Below are positions 7,743 to 15,778 of a stretch of 16,107 nt of DNA, in pieces. Made by a program: the position numbers and the translations under genes. This stretch comes from Rickettsiales bacterium. Lineage in GTDB: Bacteria > Pseudomonadota > Alphaproteobacteria > TMED127. The stretch spans positions 1 to 16,107 of the forward strand of contig NZGH01000015.1 in assembly GCA_002690875.1 (NCBI GenBank), read 5' to 3'. How positions within the stretch are numbered: the first letter of the stretch is position 1; each line of letters opens with the position of its first letter. The notes beneath the pieces are model-generated. The model was not told the origin of the DNA. It searched no databases and was given only the letters and a program-made list of their open reading frames with translations.

Positions 7743-8343
7743 ATTTCAAATCAATAATTCCTGCTGAAACTATTGTTTTTAAAGCGTCGTCAACCTTTGT
7801 ATTTAGGTATTTTAATTGATTTTTAGGAACCATTAAAAGAAAACCAGATGTTGGGTTTGGCGTTGTAGGAACAAAAACATTAATTAATTGCTTATTAATT
7901 TTTTTTTCAACTACACCTTTAACTATACCGGTTGTAAAACCCAAAACCCAAATACCTCTTCTGGGGTATTCTAATAAAACTACATCTCTAAAAGCGTTAG
8001 AATTGTTTTTAAAAATTGTTTCAATAATCTGTTTAATTGTTTTATAAAAAAATTTAATGAAAGGAATTTTATTAATTATTAATTCTGTTTTTTTTATAAT
8101 GAAAGAACCAAAAAAACTTGCTGTAATAAATCCTATAAATACTAGTAAGGTTACGAGTATAATAAGTCCTAAACCTGGAACATCTCTCGGTAAATAGTAG
8201 TTAGGGTTTAAATAATAGGGAATAAGTGGTGTTATCAGTTGATCGAAAAACTTTACAAGAGAAAAAACAATCCAAAAAGTTATAAAGACTGGTGCGGAAA
8301 CTAAAACACCAGTTAAGAAATAATTTTTTATCTTGGCTAACAT
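7723..8343 (-). CDS. DUF502 family integral membrane protein
   Basis: This 206-residue protein belongs to DUF502, a family widespread in bacteria and related to the plant LIKE-COV proteins; its biochemical role is unknown. It has two membrane helices (about residues 8-31 and 57-82) with the conserved PGLG just before the second. A long soluble C-terminal part carries family landmarks: NKIPFIKFFYKTIKQ, VLLEYPRRGIWVLGFTTG, and the hallmark VFVPTTPNPTSGFLLMVP at about residues 153-170. The start codon is 15 bases downstream of the tRNA-Lys 3' end with no Shine-Dalgarno, so it is probably expressed by read-through from the tRNA transcript. Its stop codon lies inside the convergent recG gene. Confidence 0.93.
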   Translation of the reverse strand: MLAKIKNYFLTGVLVSAPVFITFWIVFSLVKFFDQLITPLIPYYLNPNYYLPRDVPGLGLIILVTLLVFIGFITASFFGSFIIKKTELIINKIPFIKFFYKTIKQIIETIFKNNSNAFRDVVLLEYPRRGIWVLGFTTGIVKGVVEKKINKQLINVFVPTTPNPTSGFLLMVPKNQLKYLNTKVDDALKTIVSAGIIDLKSKQKNN

Positions 8344-8345
8344 AC

Positions 8346-8473
8346 TAAATATCTAATATGGCACGCCCGATGAGGTTCGAACTCATGACAACTCCCTTAA
8401 AAGGGGAGTGCTCTACCAGCTGAGCTACGGGCGCATATTCATTTATAGGATATAATGAAATATTAGATATTTA
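8346..8473. repeat. Perfect 14-bp inverted repeat bracketing the tRNA-Lys gene
   Basis: The left arm TAAATATCTAATAT (8346-8359) and right arm ATATTAGATATTTA (8460-8473) are exact reverse complements. The left arm includes the base encoding A76 of the tRNA and reaches to two bases before the DUF502 start codon. The right arm begins 25 bases upstream of the tRNA 5' end. In a long precursor RNA the arms would pair the 5' leader with the 3' trailer. Confidence 0.75.
8359..8434 (-). tRNA. trnK: tRNA-Lys, anticodon TTT, with encoded CCA
   Basis: The minus strand folds as a full 76-base cloverleaf. The acceptor arm is GCGCCCG / CGGGCGT, followed by TA, D arm GCTC-AGCTGGTA-GAGC, anticodon stem CTCCC/GGGAG, anticodon loop CTTTTAA with TTT at positions 34-36, a five-base variable loop (TTGTC), and T arm ATGAG-TTCGAAC-CTCAT. 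Discriminator G73 and a genomically encoded CCA follow. The first acceptor pair is a G1-T72 wobble instead of G-C, and the discriminator is G where E. coli tRNA-Lys has A. A TATAAA at 8447-8442 on the minus strand, seven bases before the 5' end, could be its -10 box or leader sequence. Confidence 0.98.
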
Positions 8474-8489
8474 ACAACAAAAAATTTTT

Positions 8490-9017
8490 TTATTTTATTC
8501 TCATTGTAATTATTTTTGTTGAATTACTAAGAACTTGACCGTTAGGTCCTTTTCCTTCAGGTATTCTGTCAATAATATTCATACCTTCAATCACCTTTCC
8601 CCATGCTGTATATTTACCGTCAAGAAAAGGATGAGAGTCATAACAAATAAAAAATTGACTGTCTGCAGAATCAGGATCATTACTACGTGCCATTGACACA
8701 ATACCTCTCTCGTGTTTAATGTCATTAAATTCAGCAACAATATTTTTCCCACTACCACCTGTACCATTACCTTCAGGATCTCCACCTTGGGCCATAAACC
8801 CAGAAATTACTCTATGAAAAGTGAGACCATCATAGAAGCCTTGATTTATTAATTCAGTGATTCTTTTTACTGTCTTTGGGGCTTTTTCAGGATATGTTTC
8901 TATTACTACAATTCCTTTTTCTAATAGCATTTGAATAGTCACTGGTTCTGCTGCTTTAGAATTGCCAATGAAAATTCCAAAAAAAATTAATAAAAATTTT
9001 ACAAAAAATTTGGGCAT
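8490..9017 (-). CDS. Secreted cyclophilin-type peptidyl-prolyl isomerase
   Basis: This 175-residue cyclophilin catalyses prolyl isomerisation, probably in the periplasm. An N-terminal signal peptide is clear: MPKFF, a hydrophobic core rich in Phe/Leu/Ile, then NSKAA with likely cleavage before EP at about residue 24. The catalytic core shows TFHRVISGFMAQGGDPEGNG (active-site Arg in FHR, Gln in QGGD) and SADSQFFICYDSHPFLDGKY. The position equal to Trp121 of human cyclophilin A is Phe (PFLDGK), as in many bacterial cyclophilins with low cyclosporin affinity. The ATG at 9017 is chosen over an adjacent TTG codon (9020): it overlaps the coaD stop by one base (TGATG), which indicates coupled translation. 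It is the last gene of the ssb-gyrA-coaD operon. No convincing terminator follows before the tRNA. Confidence 0.96.
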   Translation of the reverse strand: MPKFFVKFLLIFFGIFIGNSKAAEPVTIQMLLEKGIVVIETYPEKAPKTVKRITELINQGFYDGLTFHRVISGFMAQGGDPEGNGTGGSGKNIVAEFNDIKHERGIVSMARSNDPDSADSQFFICYDSHPFLDGKYTAWGKVIEGMNIIDRIPEGKGPNGQVLSNSTKIITMRIK

Positions 9018-9523
9018 CAACTACTTTCCTTTTTTTTAAACATTTTAATTACATGATCAGGTACAAAGTTGTTAATCTTTCCACTATGAAATGCAATCTC
9101 TTTCACAAATCTAGCAGAAGTAAGTTGAAGGTTTTCAGATGCCATTAAAAATATAGTTTCAACATCAGGCGCTAATTTTGAATTCATGCCAGCCATTTGG
9201 AACTCATATTCGAAATCAGCAACTGCTCTTAAACCTCTTATAATTACTTTTGCATTAAACTTTTTAGCATGATCGACTAACAAATTATCAAAACCAACAA
9301 CTTCAATCAAACATTTATTTGTGTCAATTAGTTTTAATGACTCCTGAATCATTAGGACTCTCTCATTAACTGTAAAATATGGTTTTTTGTGAATATTTTC
9401 AGCAACACTTATAACTAATTCATCAACAATATTACACGCTCTTTCAATAATATCTAAATGTCCAAAAGTTACAGGATCAAAAGTACCTGGATAAATACCT
9501 GTTATTGTTTGGTGTTCATTCAT
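9017..9523 (-). CDS. coaD: Phosphopantetheine adenylyltransferase CoaD
   Basis: CoaD transfers AMP from ATP to 4'-phosphopantetheine, giving dephospho-CoA in the penultimate step of coenzyme A synthesis in the cytosol. From the ATG at 9523 it has 168 residues, typical for the family. [17 protein letters not shown] holds the nucleotidyltransferase (T/H)xGH motif, with the catalytic His in [22 protein letters not shown] is the PPAT signature, with the Arg and Asp that bind substrate. The C-terminal [11 protein letters not shown] corresponds to the ISSTxxR region in a degenerate form. A TTG three codons upstream would give a slightly longer form, but the ATG aligns better with the family. The start overlaps the gyrA stop by 8 bases, and the stop TGA shares its A with the cyclophilin ATG. 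Confidence 0.98.
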   Translation of the reverse strand: MNEHQTITGIYPGTFDPVTFGHLDIIERACNIVDELVISVAENIHKKPYFTVNERVLMIQESLKLIDTNKCLIEVVGFDNLLVDHAKKFNAKVIIRGLRAVADFEYEFQMAGMNSKLAPDVETIFLMASENLQLTSARFVKEIAFHSGKINNFVPDHVIKMFKKKESS

Positions 9524-12170
9524 TTTCTTCAAGTTTTGCTACAGAAACTACTCTTTCACCATCAGAAACATTAAACAAAGTAACCCCTTGGGTTTGTCTT
9601 CCTGCAATTCTTATATCATTAACAGGACACCTGATTAATTTTCCCTTATCTGTAACTAACATTAACTGGTCTTTATCAGAAATTGGAAAAGAGGCAACAA
9701 CCTCATTTCCATTTCTTTCTGTTAGTTGCATGTTAGCAATACCTACTCCACCTCGACTTGTTTTTCTATATTCATAAGAAGAGCTTCTTTTTCCAAAACC
9801 TTTATCAGTTACACTTAAAATAAATTCCTCATTTACTTTTAATAAAGAGAATTTTTTTTCATCAAGTATTTCTCTTTCAAAATTTTCATTTTTTCTTTCT
9901 GCTGAGCAGATTTTTAGATACTCATCTCTTTCTTCTACAACAAAATCAAAACCATTCAGTATAGCGAGTGAAATAATAGAATCTTCACTAGAAAGTTTTA
10001 CCCCCCTCACTCCAACAGAAGAACGACCAGAAAAAATTCTTAGGTCTTTACAGGAAAAACGAACACACTTACCTAAACGTGAAGACATAAAAATATTATC
10101 TCTATCTGAACATACGACAACATTAACTAAGTTGTCTTTTTCTTTAAGTTTCATAGCTATTTTTCCGTTTGCGTTTATGTTGTGAAAGTCATTTAACTTA
10201 TTTCTTCTTATATTTCCTAGTGAAGTTGCAAAAATAATATTATTTTTTTTATCAGAAAGATTATAAGGCATCGTTGTAGTTATTTTTTCGCCAGATCTCA
10301 ACGGAAGTAAATTAACAAGAGCCTTACCTTTTGAAGTTGGGCTACCAGATGGAAGTTTATAAGTTTTTAACTTGTAAACAATTCCCATTGACGAAAAAAA
10401 CAGTAATGGTGTTAAAGTATTAACAACAAAAACTTCATTTACAAAATCTTCTTCTTTAGTAGTCATGCCTGCTCTACCTTTACCTCCTCTCTTTTGTGAC
10501 CTGTAAGAATTAAGAGGTACTCTTTTTATGTAACCAGTATTAGTTAAAGTAACCACTACATCTTCAGAAGTTATCAGTGACTCGTCATCAATAATTTCCT
10601 CACTCTCAGATATTTCAGTTTTTCTAGGAGAATCAATCTTTGAATTTATCTCATTGAGTTCATTGATAAGAACAGAATTTAATCTTTTAGATGAAGACAA
10701 TATCTCAAGGTAATCCTCTATCATTTTTACACATTCATGGAGATCTTCAGAGAGCTTTGACCTTTCAAGACTTGTCAGTCTACTTAATCGAATTTCTAAA
10801 ATCGACTTAGCTTGAATATCAGACAACTTAAATGAGTTTTTTTCTATTAATGAACTTTTATTTTCTGAATTAATAAAAGAAAGTATAAATTTGTCATTTG
10901 GTAGTGACCATTTTTGGTTTAAAAGATTTTTTTTTGCCTCATTCGTATCTTTCGAAGATCTAATAATTTCAATTACCTTATCAATATTTTCTAAAGCGAC
11001 AGATAATCCTAAAAGCACATGGGCTTTCTCCCTAGTTTTTTTTAAGTGAAATTTTGTTCGTTTAAAAATTACATCTTTTCTAAATTCAACAAAAAGTCTT
11101 ATTGATTTTTTTAGATTTAAAAGCTCGGGAACACCTTTATTAAGAGCCAACATATTTATTCCGAAAGAAGTTTGAAGAGGAGTAAATTTAAACAGTTGAT
11201 TGAGAATTACTTCTGATTGAGCATCTCTTTTTAAATCAATTACAACTCTCACTCCTTCTCTATTTGACTCATCCCTAAGTTCTGAAATTCCCTCGATAAT
11301 CTTGTCTCTTGAAACTTTGGCAATTGTCTCTATTAAATTTGATTTTTTCACAGCAAATGGAATCTCATTAATAATTATTGAGTTTCTTCCTTTTTTTGTT
11401 GTTTCAATACTTGTTTTTCCCCTAATTAAAATTGATCCCTTTCCTGTTAAATATGCACTTCGTATTCCTGATTTACCTACTATTATTCCTCCAGTTGGAA
11501 AGTCTGGTCCATGAACATGATTTAATAAATCATCATCTGATATTTCAGGGTTATCTACAAATTTACAACATGCATTTATTATTTCTGTAGGACAATGCGG
11601 AGGTATTTTTGTCGCCATTCCAACTGCAATACCTTCGGATCCATTAATTAATAAATTAGGAAATTCTGCAGGAAGTAATTCTGGTTCTAAAGTTGTTCCA
11701 TCATAATTTTCTTTATATGCTACAGTTTCGTTATTAATATCATTCACAAGGTATGATGATATCGGAGAGAGCTTAGCTTCTGTATATCTCATCGCTGCGG
11801 CAGAGTCTCCGTCCATGGAACCAAAATTTCCTTGACCATCAACAAGAGGAACTCTCATGCTAAACTCTTGTGCCAACCTGACCATTGCGTCGTAAATTGC
11901 TGAATCTCCGTGTGGATGATATTTACCCATAACATCTCCAACAATTCTAGCAGATTTTCTAGAAGGTTTGCCTGAAACATATCCTGCTTCGTTCATAGCA
12001 TAAATAATTCTTCTATGGACGGGCTTTAGCCCATCACAAACATCTGGGAGTGCTCTTGATACAATTACACTCATTGCGTAATCTAAAAAGGAACTTTCCA
12101 TCTCCTTTTCAATGTCTATACGCTCTGTGTCTTTAAAATTTGGTTCTTCGGGGGTAAAGTCGTCAATCAT
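9516..12170 (-). CDS. gyrA: DNA gyrase subunit A
   Basis: GyrA is the DNA-cleaving subunit of gyrase, which with GyrB introduces negative supercoils. Counting from the ATG at 12170 it has 884 residues (E. coli 875). The winged-helix breakage domain shows [17 protein letters not shown], the quinolone region [17 protein letters not shown] with Ser90 and Asp94 (equal to E. coli Ser83 and Asp87, both wild type), and the catalytic tyrosine Tyr129 in [11 protein letters not shown]. The C-terminal DNA-wrapping pinwheel carries the GyrA box as QKRGGKG at 559-565, which marks it as gyrase, not ParC. The C-terminus is acidic (ENE). A TTG directly before the ATG was not chosen. It lies 9 bases downstream of ssb and overlaps coaD by 8 bases. 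Confidence 0.99.
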   Translation of the reverse strand: MIDDFTPEEPNFKDTERIDIEKEMESSFLDYAMSVIVSRALPDVCDGLKPVHRRIIYAMNEAGYVSGKPSRKSARIVGDVMGKYHPHGDSAIYDAMVRLAQEFSMRVPLVDGQGNFGSMDGDSAAAMRYTEAKLSPISSYLVNDINNETVAYKENYDGTTLEPELLPAEFPNLLINGSEGIAVGMATKIPPHCPTEIINACCKFVDNPEISDDDLLNHVHGPDFPTGGIIVGKSGIRSAYLTGKGSILIRGKTSIETTKKGRNSIIINEIPFAVKKSNLIETIAKVSRDKIIEGISELRDESNREGVRVVIDLKRDAQSEVILNQLFKFTPLQTSFGINMLALNKGVPELLNLKKSIRLFVEFRKDVIFKRTKFHLKKTREKAHVLLGLSVALENIDKVIEIIRSSKDTNEAKKNLLNQKWSLPNDKFILSFINSENKSSLIEKNSFKLSDIQAKSILEIRLSRLTSLERSKLSEDLHECVKMIEDYLEILSSSKRLNSVLINELNEINSKIDSPRKTEISESEEIIDDESLITSEDVVVTLTNTGYIKRVPLNSYRSQKRGGKGRAGMTTKEEDFVNEVFVVNTLTPLLFFSSMGIVYKLKTYKLPSGSPTSKGKALVNLLPLRSGEKITTTMPYNLSDKKNNIIFATSLGNIRRNKLNDFHNINANGKIAMKLKEKDNLVNVVVCSDRDNIFMSSRLGKCVRFSCKDLRIFSGRSSVGVRGVKLSSEDSIISLAILNGFDFVVEERDEYLKICSAERKNENFEREILDEKKFSLLKVNEEFILSVTDKGFGKRSSSYEYRKTSRGGVGIANMQLTERNGNEVVASFPISDKDQLMLVTDKGKLIRCPVNDIRIAGRQTQGVTLFNVSDGERVVSVAKLEENE

Positions 12171-12179
12171 CAATATTTA

Positions 12180-12647
12180 CTAAAAAGGGACTTCGTCTTC
12201 AACATTAATACTGTCGAAATCTGAAGTTACATTTTTTTCTGTTGTAGAATTGTCTAGGCTTGGAGATGACAATTCATTTTTAATATCAGAATTATTTCTA
12301 TTATCTATCATTGTCAGGGTAGTATTATAGCCTTGAAGAACGATCTCAGAGATATTCTTTTCCATTCCACTTTGGTCTGTGTATTTTCTATTCCGTAACT
12401 GTCCTTCTATATAAATTAGTGAGCCTTTTTTTAAGTATTTTTCAGCTATCTCTGATAAACCAGGAGAAAATATGACTATTTTATGCCACTCAGTTCTATC
12501 TTTTTTTTCGCTCGTACTCTTATCTTTCCATGTTTCACTTGTAGCAACTGAGAATCTGGCAATTTTATTACCTTCCTGAGAAACCCTAATTTCAGGGTCA
12601 GCGCCCAACCTTCCCAATAATATAACTTTGTTTATTGAACCTGCCAT
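12180..12647 (-). CDS. ssb: Single-stranded DNA-binding protein
   Basis: SSB coats single-stranded DNA in replication, recombination and repair and recruits partner proteins by its C-terminal tip. This 155-residue protein has the typical OB-fold start MAGSINKVILLGRLGADPEI, the TEWHKIVIFSPGLSEIAEKY segment with its conserved Trp, and KGSLIYIEGQLRNRKYTDQSG, together covering about residues 1-110. A short polar linker rich in Asn, Ser and Asp follows, and the protein ends in EDEVPF, the acidic-Pro-Phe tip. It is the first gene of the operon continuing into gyrA (9-base gap). It is divergent from uvrA over 53 bases, a common pairing in proteobacteria. No Shine-Dalgarno precedes the ATG. Confidence 0.97.
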   Translation of the reverse strand: MAGSINKVILLGRLGADPEIRVSQEGNKIARFSVATSETWKDKSTSEKKDRTEWHKIVIFSPGLSEIAEKYLKKGSLIYIEGQLRNRKYTDQSGMEKNISEIVLQGYNTTLTMIDNRNNSDIKNELSSPSLDNSTTEKNVTSDFDSINVEDEVPF

Positions 12648-12700
12648 ACTAATTAGATAAATAATAACATATTATAATTTTATAAACTATCTGAAAAAAC
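12648..12700. promoter_or_regulatory. Divergent ssb / uvrA promoter region with a shared -10 palindrome
   Basis: The 53-base gap contains the palindrome ATTATAAT (12671-12678). It provides a perfect TATAAT on the plus strand (12673-12678), suitable for uvrA with a leader of about 16 bases, and on the minus strand (12676-12671), suitable for ssb with a leader of similar length. No convincing -35 hexamers are visible. Neither GTTC nor GAAC occurs in the gap, so the alphaproteobacterial LexA box (GTTC-N7-GTTC) is absent. Confidence 0.5.
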
Positions 12701-15535
12701 ATGAAAAGTGTAAGTAAAAAAATATCAATGAATTGTATTAAAATTATTGGTGCAAGACAACATAACCTTAAAAATATTAATTTACAAATTCCTAAAAATA
12801 AATTTGTAGTTATAACTGGTCTGTCAGGTTCAGGAAAATCCTCATTAGCTTTTGACACTATATATGCCGAAGGACAAAGAAGGTATGTCGAAAGTTTATC
12901 ATCATATGCAAGACAATTTTTAAACATGATGGAAAAACCAGATGTTGATTTAATTGAAGGATTATCCCCTTCAATATCAATTGATCAAAAAACTACATCT
13001 AAAAACCCACGCTCTACTGTTGGAACAGTAACAGAAATATATGACTATTTTAGAGTCTTATTTGCAAGAATTGGAAAACCATATTCCCCTGAAACTGGAA
13101 AAGAAATTAAATCAATGAGTGTTCAAGAAATTATAGATGATTTTTTTAAATTAGAAAAAAAAAGTTTTTATTATTTACTTTCTCCCATAGTAAGAAATAG
13201 AAAAGGTGAGTTTAAAAAAGAATTATCAGATTTAATTAAAAAAGGTTATATAAGATTTAGAATTGATAATGAGATTTATACATCAGAAAACCTACCTGTC
13301 TTAAAAAAAAACTTTAAGCACAGCATTGAAGTAGTTGTAGACAGAGTTCAAATTGACAAAAAATATAAATCAAGAATTTCTCAATCAATTGAAACTGCAT
13401 TGAATCTCTCTGACGGAATAATCTACTTTTATGATGTTGATAAATCAATCAATCATGTCTTTTCATCAAGATTTGCATGCCCAATTTCTGGTTTTACAAT
13501 TGAAGAAATTGAACCAAGACTATTTTCCTTTAATAGTCCTAATGGTGCATGCAATGAATGTGATGGGCTAGGCTTCAAAGAAAAGTTTGATCCAGACCTT
13601 ATAATTGCAGACGATAATCTTTCAATGATTGAAGGTGCAGTATCACCTTGGAAAAAAAATAATCAATTTTACAAAGATCTCATTTTAGAAGTATCAAAAC
13701 ACTGTTCAATAAGCCCTAGAACAAGTTGGAAAGAATTACCAGAGGATAAGAAAAAACTAATTATGTTTGGGGATTCTAAAAACTTAAGTTTTTTTAATTC
13801 TTATAACGGATGGAGTTATAATGAAGAGTATTTTGGAGTAATTGGGTTTTTAGAAAAAAAACTTAGAAGGTCTGATGTTTGGCAAAGAGAGGAATTAGGA
13901 AAATATATGAATAAGTTTTTATGTGAAGCTTGTTCAGGCACAAGACTGAAAAAAGAAGCTTTAGCAGTGAAAATAAATAACAAACACATATTTGATATAA
14001 CTAAATTGTCAATTGATAAAGCCTTGAAGTGGTTTAAAGAATTGGAAGATGATCTATCTGAATATCAGAAAATAATTTCTTCTAGAATTATTAAGGAAAT
14101 AATTGATCGTCTTTCCTTTTTAAATAATGTTGGATTGGGGTATTTACAACTTTCAAGAAGTTCTACAACATTATCTGGTGGTGAAAGTCAAAGAATTAGA
14201 CTTGCTTCACAAATTGGTTCAGGTTTAACTGGAGTTCTTTATGTTTTGGACGAGCCTTCAATTGGTCTTCATCAAAGAGACAACAAAAAATTAATCAAAA
14301 CTCTCCAAAAACTCAGGGACCTTGGTAATTCTGTGATTGTTGTAGAACATGATGAAGAAACAATTCGTGCTTCAGATTACATAATTGACATTGGCCTCGA
14401 AGCTGGAGTAAATGGTGGAAATGTAATTGCAGAAGGAAATTTAGATCAAATAATAAAAAATAAAAAAAGTATAACCGCTAAATATTTATCTAATGAATTA
14501 GACGTAAAAGTTTCAAAAAAAAGAAATCTAGAGCTTAATAACTTTATACAAGTTAAAGGTGCAAAAGGGAATAATTTAAAAAATATAAACATCAAATTTC
14601 CCCTAAATAATTTTATATGCATAACTGGTGTTTCTGGAGGAGGAAAATCTTCATTAATAATTGAGACTCTTTATAAAGCACTATCAAAAAAAATTAATAA
14701 CTCAAACTTAAAGTCTCTTCCATATGAATCACTACTAGGGGATGAGTTAGTTGACAAAATTATTGAGATTGATCAAAGTCCTATTGGAAGAACGCCAAGA
14801 TCAAACCCAGCAACTTACACAGGTTGTTTTACATTTATACGTGACTGGTACGCCAATCTTCCTGAATCAAAAATGCGTGGGTATAAACCTGGTAGATTTT
14901 CATTTAATGTAAAAGGAGGAAGATGCGAGAATTGTCAAGGAGACGGTATGATAAGAATTGAAATGCATTTTCTGGCTGATGTATTTGTTAAATGTGATCT
15001 TTGTAAAGGCAATCGATTTAATAGAGAAACATTAGAAATAAAGTTTAAAAATAAAAGTGTTAGTGATGTTCTGAAAATGACTGTTGATGAAGGACTTATT
15101 TTTTTCAAAGCTATACCCTCAATTTCTTCAAAACTTAAGACATTAAAGGATGTTGGCTTAGGGTATATACAAATAGGTCAATCAGCTACAACACTCTCAG
15201 GTGGAGAGGCACAGAGAATAAAACTAGCAAAAGAATTATCAAAAAGGTCAACAGGAAAAACAATTTATATTTTAGATGAACCAACAACTGGCTTGCATAC
15301 CCATGATGTAAGTAAACTTTTAGAAATTTTACATAGCTTTGTTGATAAAAAAAATACAGTGGTTGTAATTGAACATAATCTTGATGTGATAAATTCTTCA
15401 GATTGGGTTATTGATTTAGGTCCAGAAGGTGGGGACAAAGGTGGGTATGTTCTTTTTGAAGGAACAGTAGAAAATTTAATCAAAAAGGAAAAAAACGATA
15501 CAGCCTTATGTCTAAAAACTTTTTTGAACCAATAA
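12701..15535 (+). CDS. uvrA: Excinuclease ABC subunit A (UvrA)
   Basis: UvrA is the damage-sensing ATPase of nucleotide excision repair; it loads UvrB and is the partner of Mfd. The 944 residues hold two ABC ATPase modules. Walker A motifs are GLSGSGKSS near residue 40 and GVSGGGKSS near 642. The signature motifs are [12 protein letters not shown] near 491 and [12 protein letters not shown] near 833, with Walker [13 protein letters not shown] and [12 protein letters not shown]. The second zinc module is complete (CENC at 742-745 with CDLC near 765). The first has C260-P-I-S263 paired with C284-N-E-C287, so one Cys is Ser; I recall this form from alphaproteobacterial UvrA. An alternative ATG at 12728 ([11 protein letters not shown]) matches the E. 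coli N-terminus more closely and could be the true start. The stop codon directly abuts the stop of the convergent downstream gene. Confidence 0.99.
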   Translation: MKSVSKKISMNCIKIIGARQHNLKNINLQIPKNKFVVITGLSGSGKSSLAFDTIYAEGQRRYVESLSSYARQFLNMMEKPDVDLIEGLSPSISIDQKTTSKNPRSTVGTVTEIYDYFRVLFARIGKPYSPETGKEIKSMSVQEIIDDFFKLEKKSFYYLLSPIVRNRKGEFKKELSDLIKKGYIRFRIDNEIYTSENLPVLKKNFKHSIEVVVDRVQIDKKYKSRISQSIETALNLSDGIIYFYDVDKSINHVFSSRFACPISGFTIEEIEPRLFSFNSPNGACNECDGLGFKEKFDPDLIIADDNLSMIEGAVSPWKKNNQFYKDLILEVSKHCSISPRTSWKELPEDKKKLIMFGDSKNLSFFNSYNGWSYNEEYFGVIGFLEKKLRRSDVWQREELGKYMNKFLCEACSGTRLKKEALAVKINNKHIFDITKLSIDKALKWFKELEDDLSEYQKIISSRIIKEIIDRLSFLNNVGLGYLQLSRSSTTLSGGESQRIRLASQIGSGLTGVLYVLDEPSIGLHQRDNKKLIKTLQKLRDLGNSVIVVEHDEETIRASDYIIDIGLEAGVNGGNVIAEGNLDQIIKNKKSITAKYLSNELDVKVSKKRNLELNNFIQVKGAKGNNLKNINIKFPLNNFICITGVSGGGKSSLIIETLYKALSKKINNSNLKSLPYESLLGDELVDKIIEIDQSPIGRTPRSNPATYTGCFTFIRDWYANLPESKMRGYKPGRFSFNVKGGRCENCQGDGMIRIEMHFLADVFVKCDLCKGNRFNRETLEIKFKNKSVSDVLKMTVDEGLIFFKAIPSISSKLKTLKDVGLGYIQIGQSATTLSGGEAQRIKLAKELSKRSTGKTIYILDEPTTGLHTHDVSKLLEILHSFVDKKNTVVVIEHNLDVINSSDWVIDLGPEGGDKGGYVLFEGTVENLIKKEKNDTALCLKTFLNQ

Positions 15536-15778
15536 TTACTTATTTAATCTCTCTCTTGCTGCTTTAATAATCGGATGATCATCTGCTGAAACTTCTTTTT
15601 TAGGTTGACTATAATTTTTATTTTCTAGTTTTTTTAACGAATTAATAATTACTAAATTTAGAAAAATTAAGATGTTTAAAATTAAATAAGATATGTTTTC
15701 ATTAAAAGTTATCGATAAGTACATTAGAAAATTAAGAATAGCTATAAGTGTTAAAAAAATTAAAATTTTTGAAATCAT
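15536..15778 (-). CDS. Small hypothetical membrane protein with two helices (80 aa)
   Basis: I do not recognise a family. Two hydrophobic segments (about residues 3-22 and 29-47) form a helical hairpin, followed by a polar tail of about 30 residues with basic and acidic clusters and the ending DDHPIIKAARERLNK, which looks like an amphipathic helix. Its ATG overlaps the TGA of the upstream gene in an ATGA arrangement, so the two are translationally coupled. Its stop codon touches the uvrA stop with no bases between them. No terminator is visible between the convergent genes. The coupling and the intact frame support a real gene; the function is unknown. Confidence 0.65.
   Translation of the reverse strand: MISKILIFLTLIAILNFLMYLSITFNENISYLILNILIFLNLVIINSLKKLENKNYSQPKKEVSADDHPIIKAARERLNK

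Noticed and set aside
8480..8492. A6/T7 tract after the cyclophilin gene as a terminator
   Set aside because: It is a self-complementary AT tract with no loop or G-C stem, so it cannot form a normal terminator hairpin; the cyclophilin operon may read into the tRNA.
9521..9532. TTG starts for coaD (9532), cyclophilin (9020), gyrA (12173) and the small membrane protein (298)
   Set aside because: In each case an ATG a few codons downstream fits the family N-terminus or gives a tighter coupling overlap, so the ATG was used.
9505..9777. Plus-strand open frame of 90 codons
   Set aside because: Antisense to the end of gyrA and the start of coaD, both of which are certain.
11302..11514. Plus-strand open frame of 70 codons
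   Set aside because: Shadow of gyrA with no independent support; the frames at 2205-2402 (plus, in mfd) and 8591-8785 (minus, in the cyclophilin gene) were dropped for the same reason.
11870..11920. Quinolone-resistance substitutions in GyrA
   Set aside because: Ser90 and Asp94, equal to E. coli Ser83 and Asp87, are both wild type.
12649..12927. Minus-strand open frame of 92 codons at the ssb/uvrA boundary
   Set aside because: It is antisense to the UvrA Walker A region and ends in the ssb/uvrA promoter gap; the UvrA frame is unambiguous.
15265..15483. Minus-strand open frame of 72 codons
   Set aside because: Shadow of the second ABC module of uvrA.
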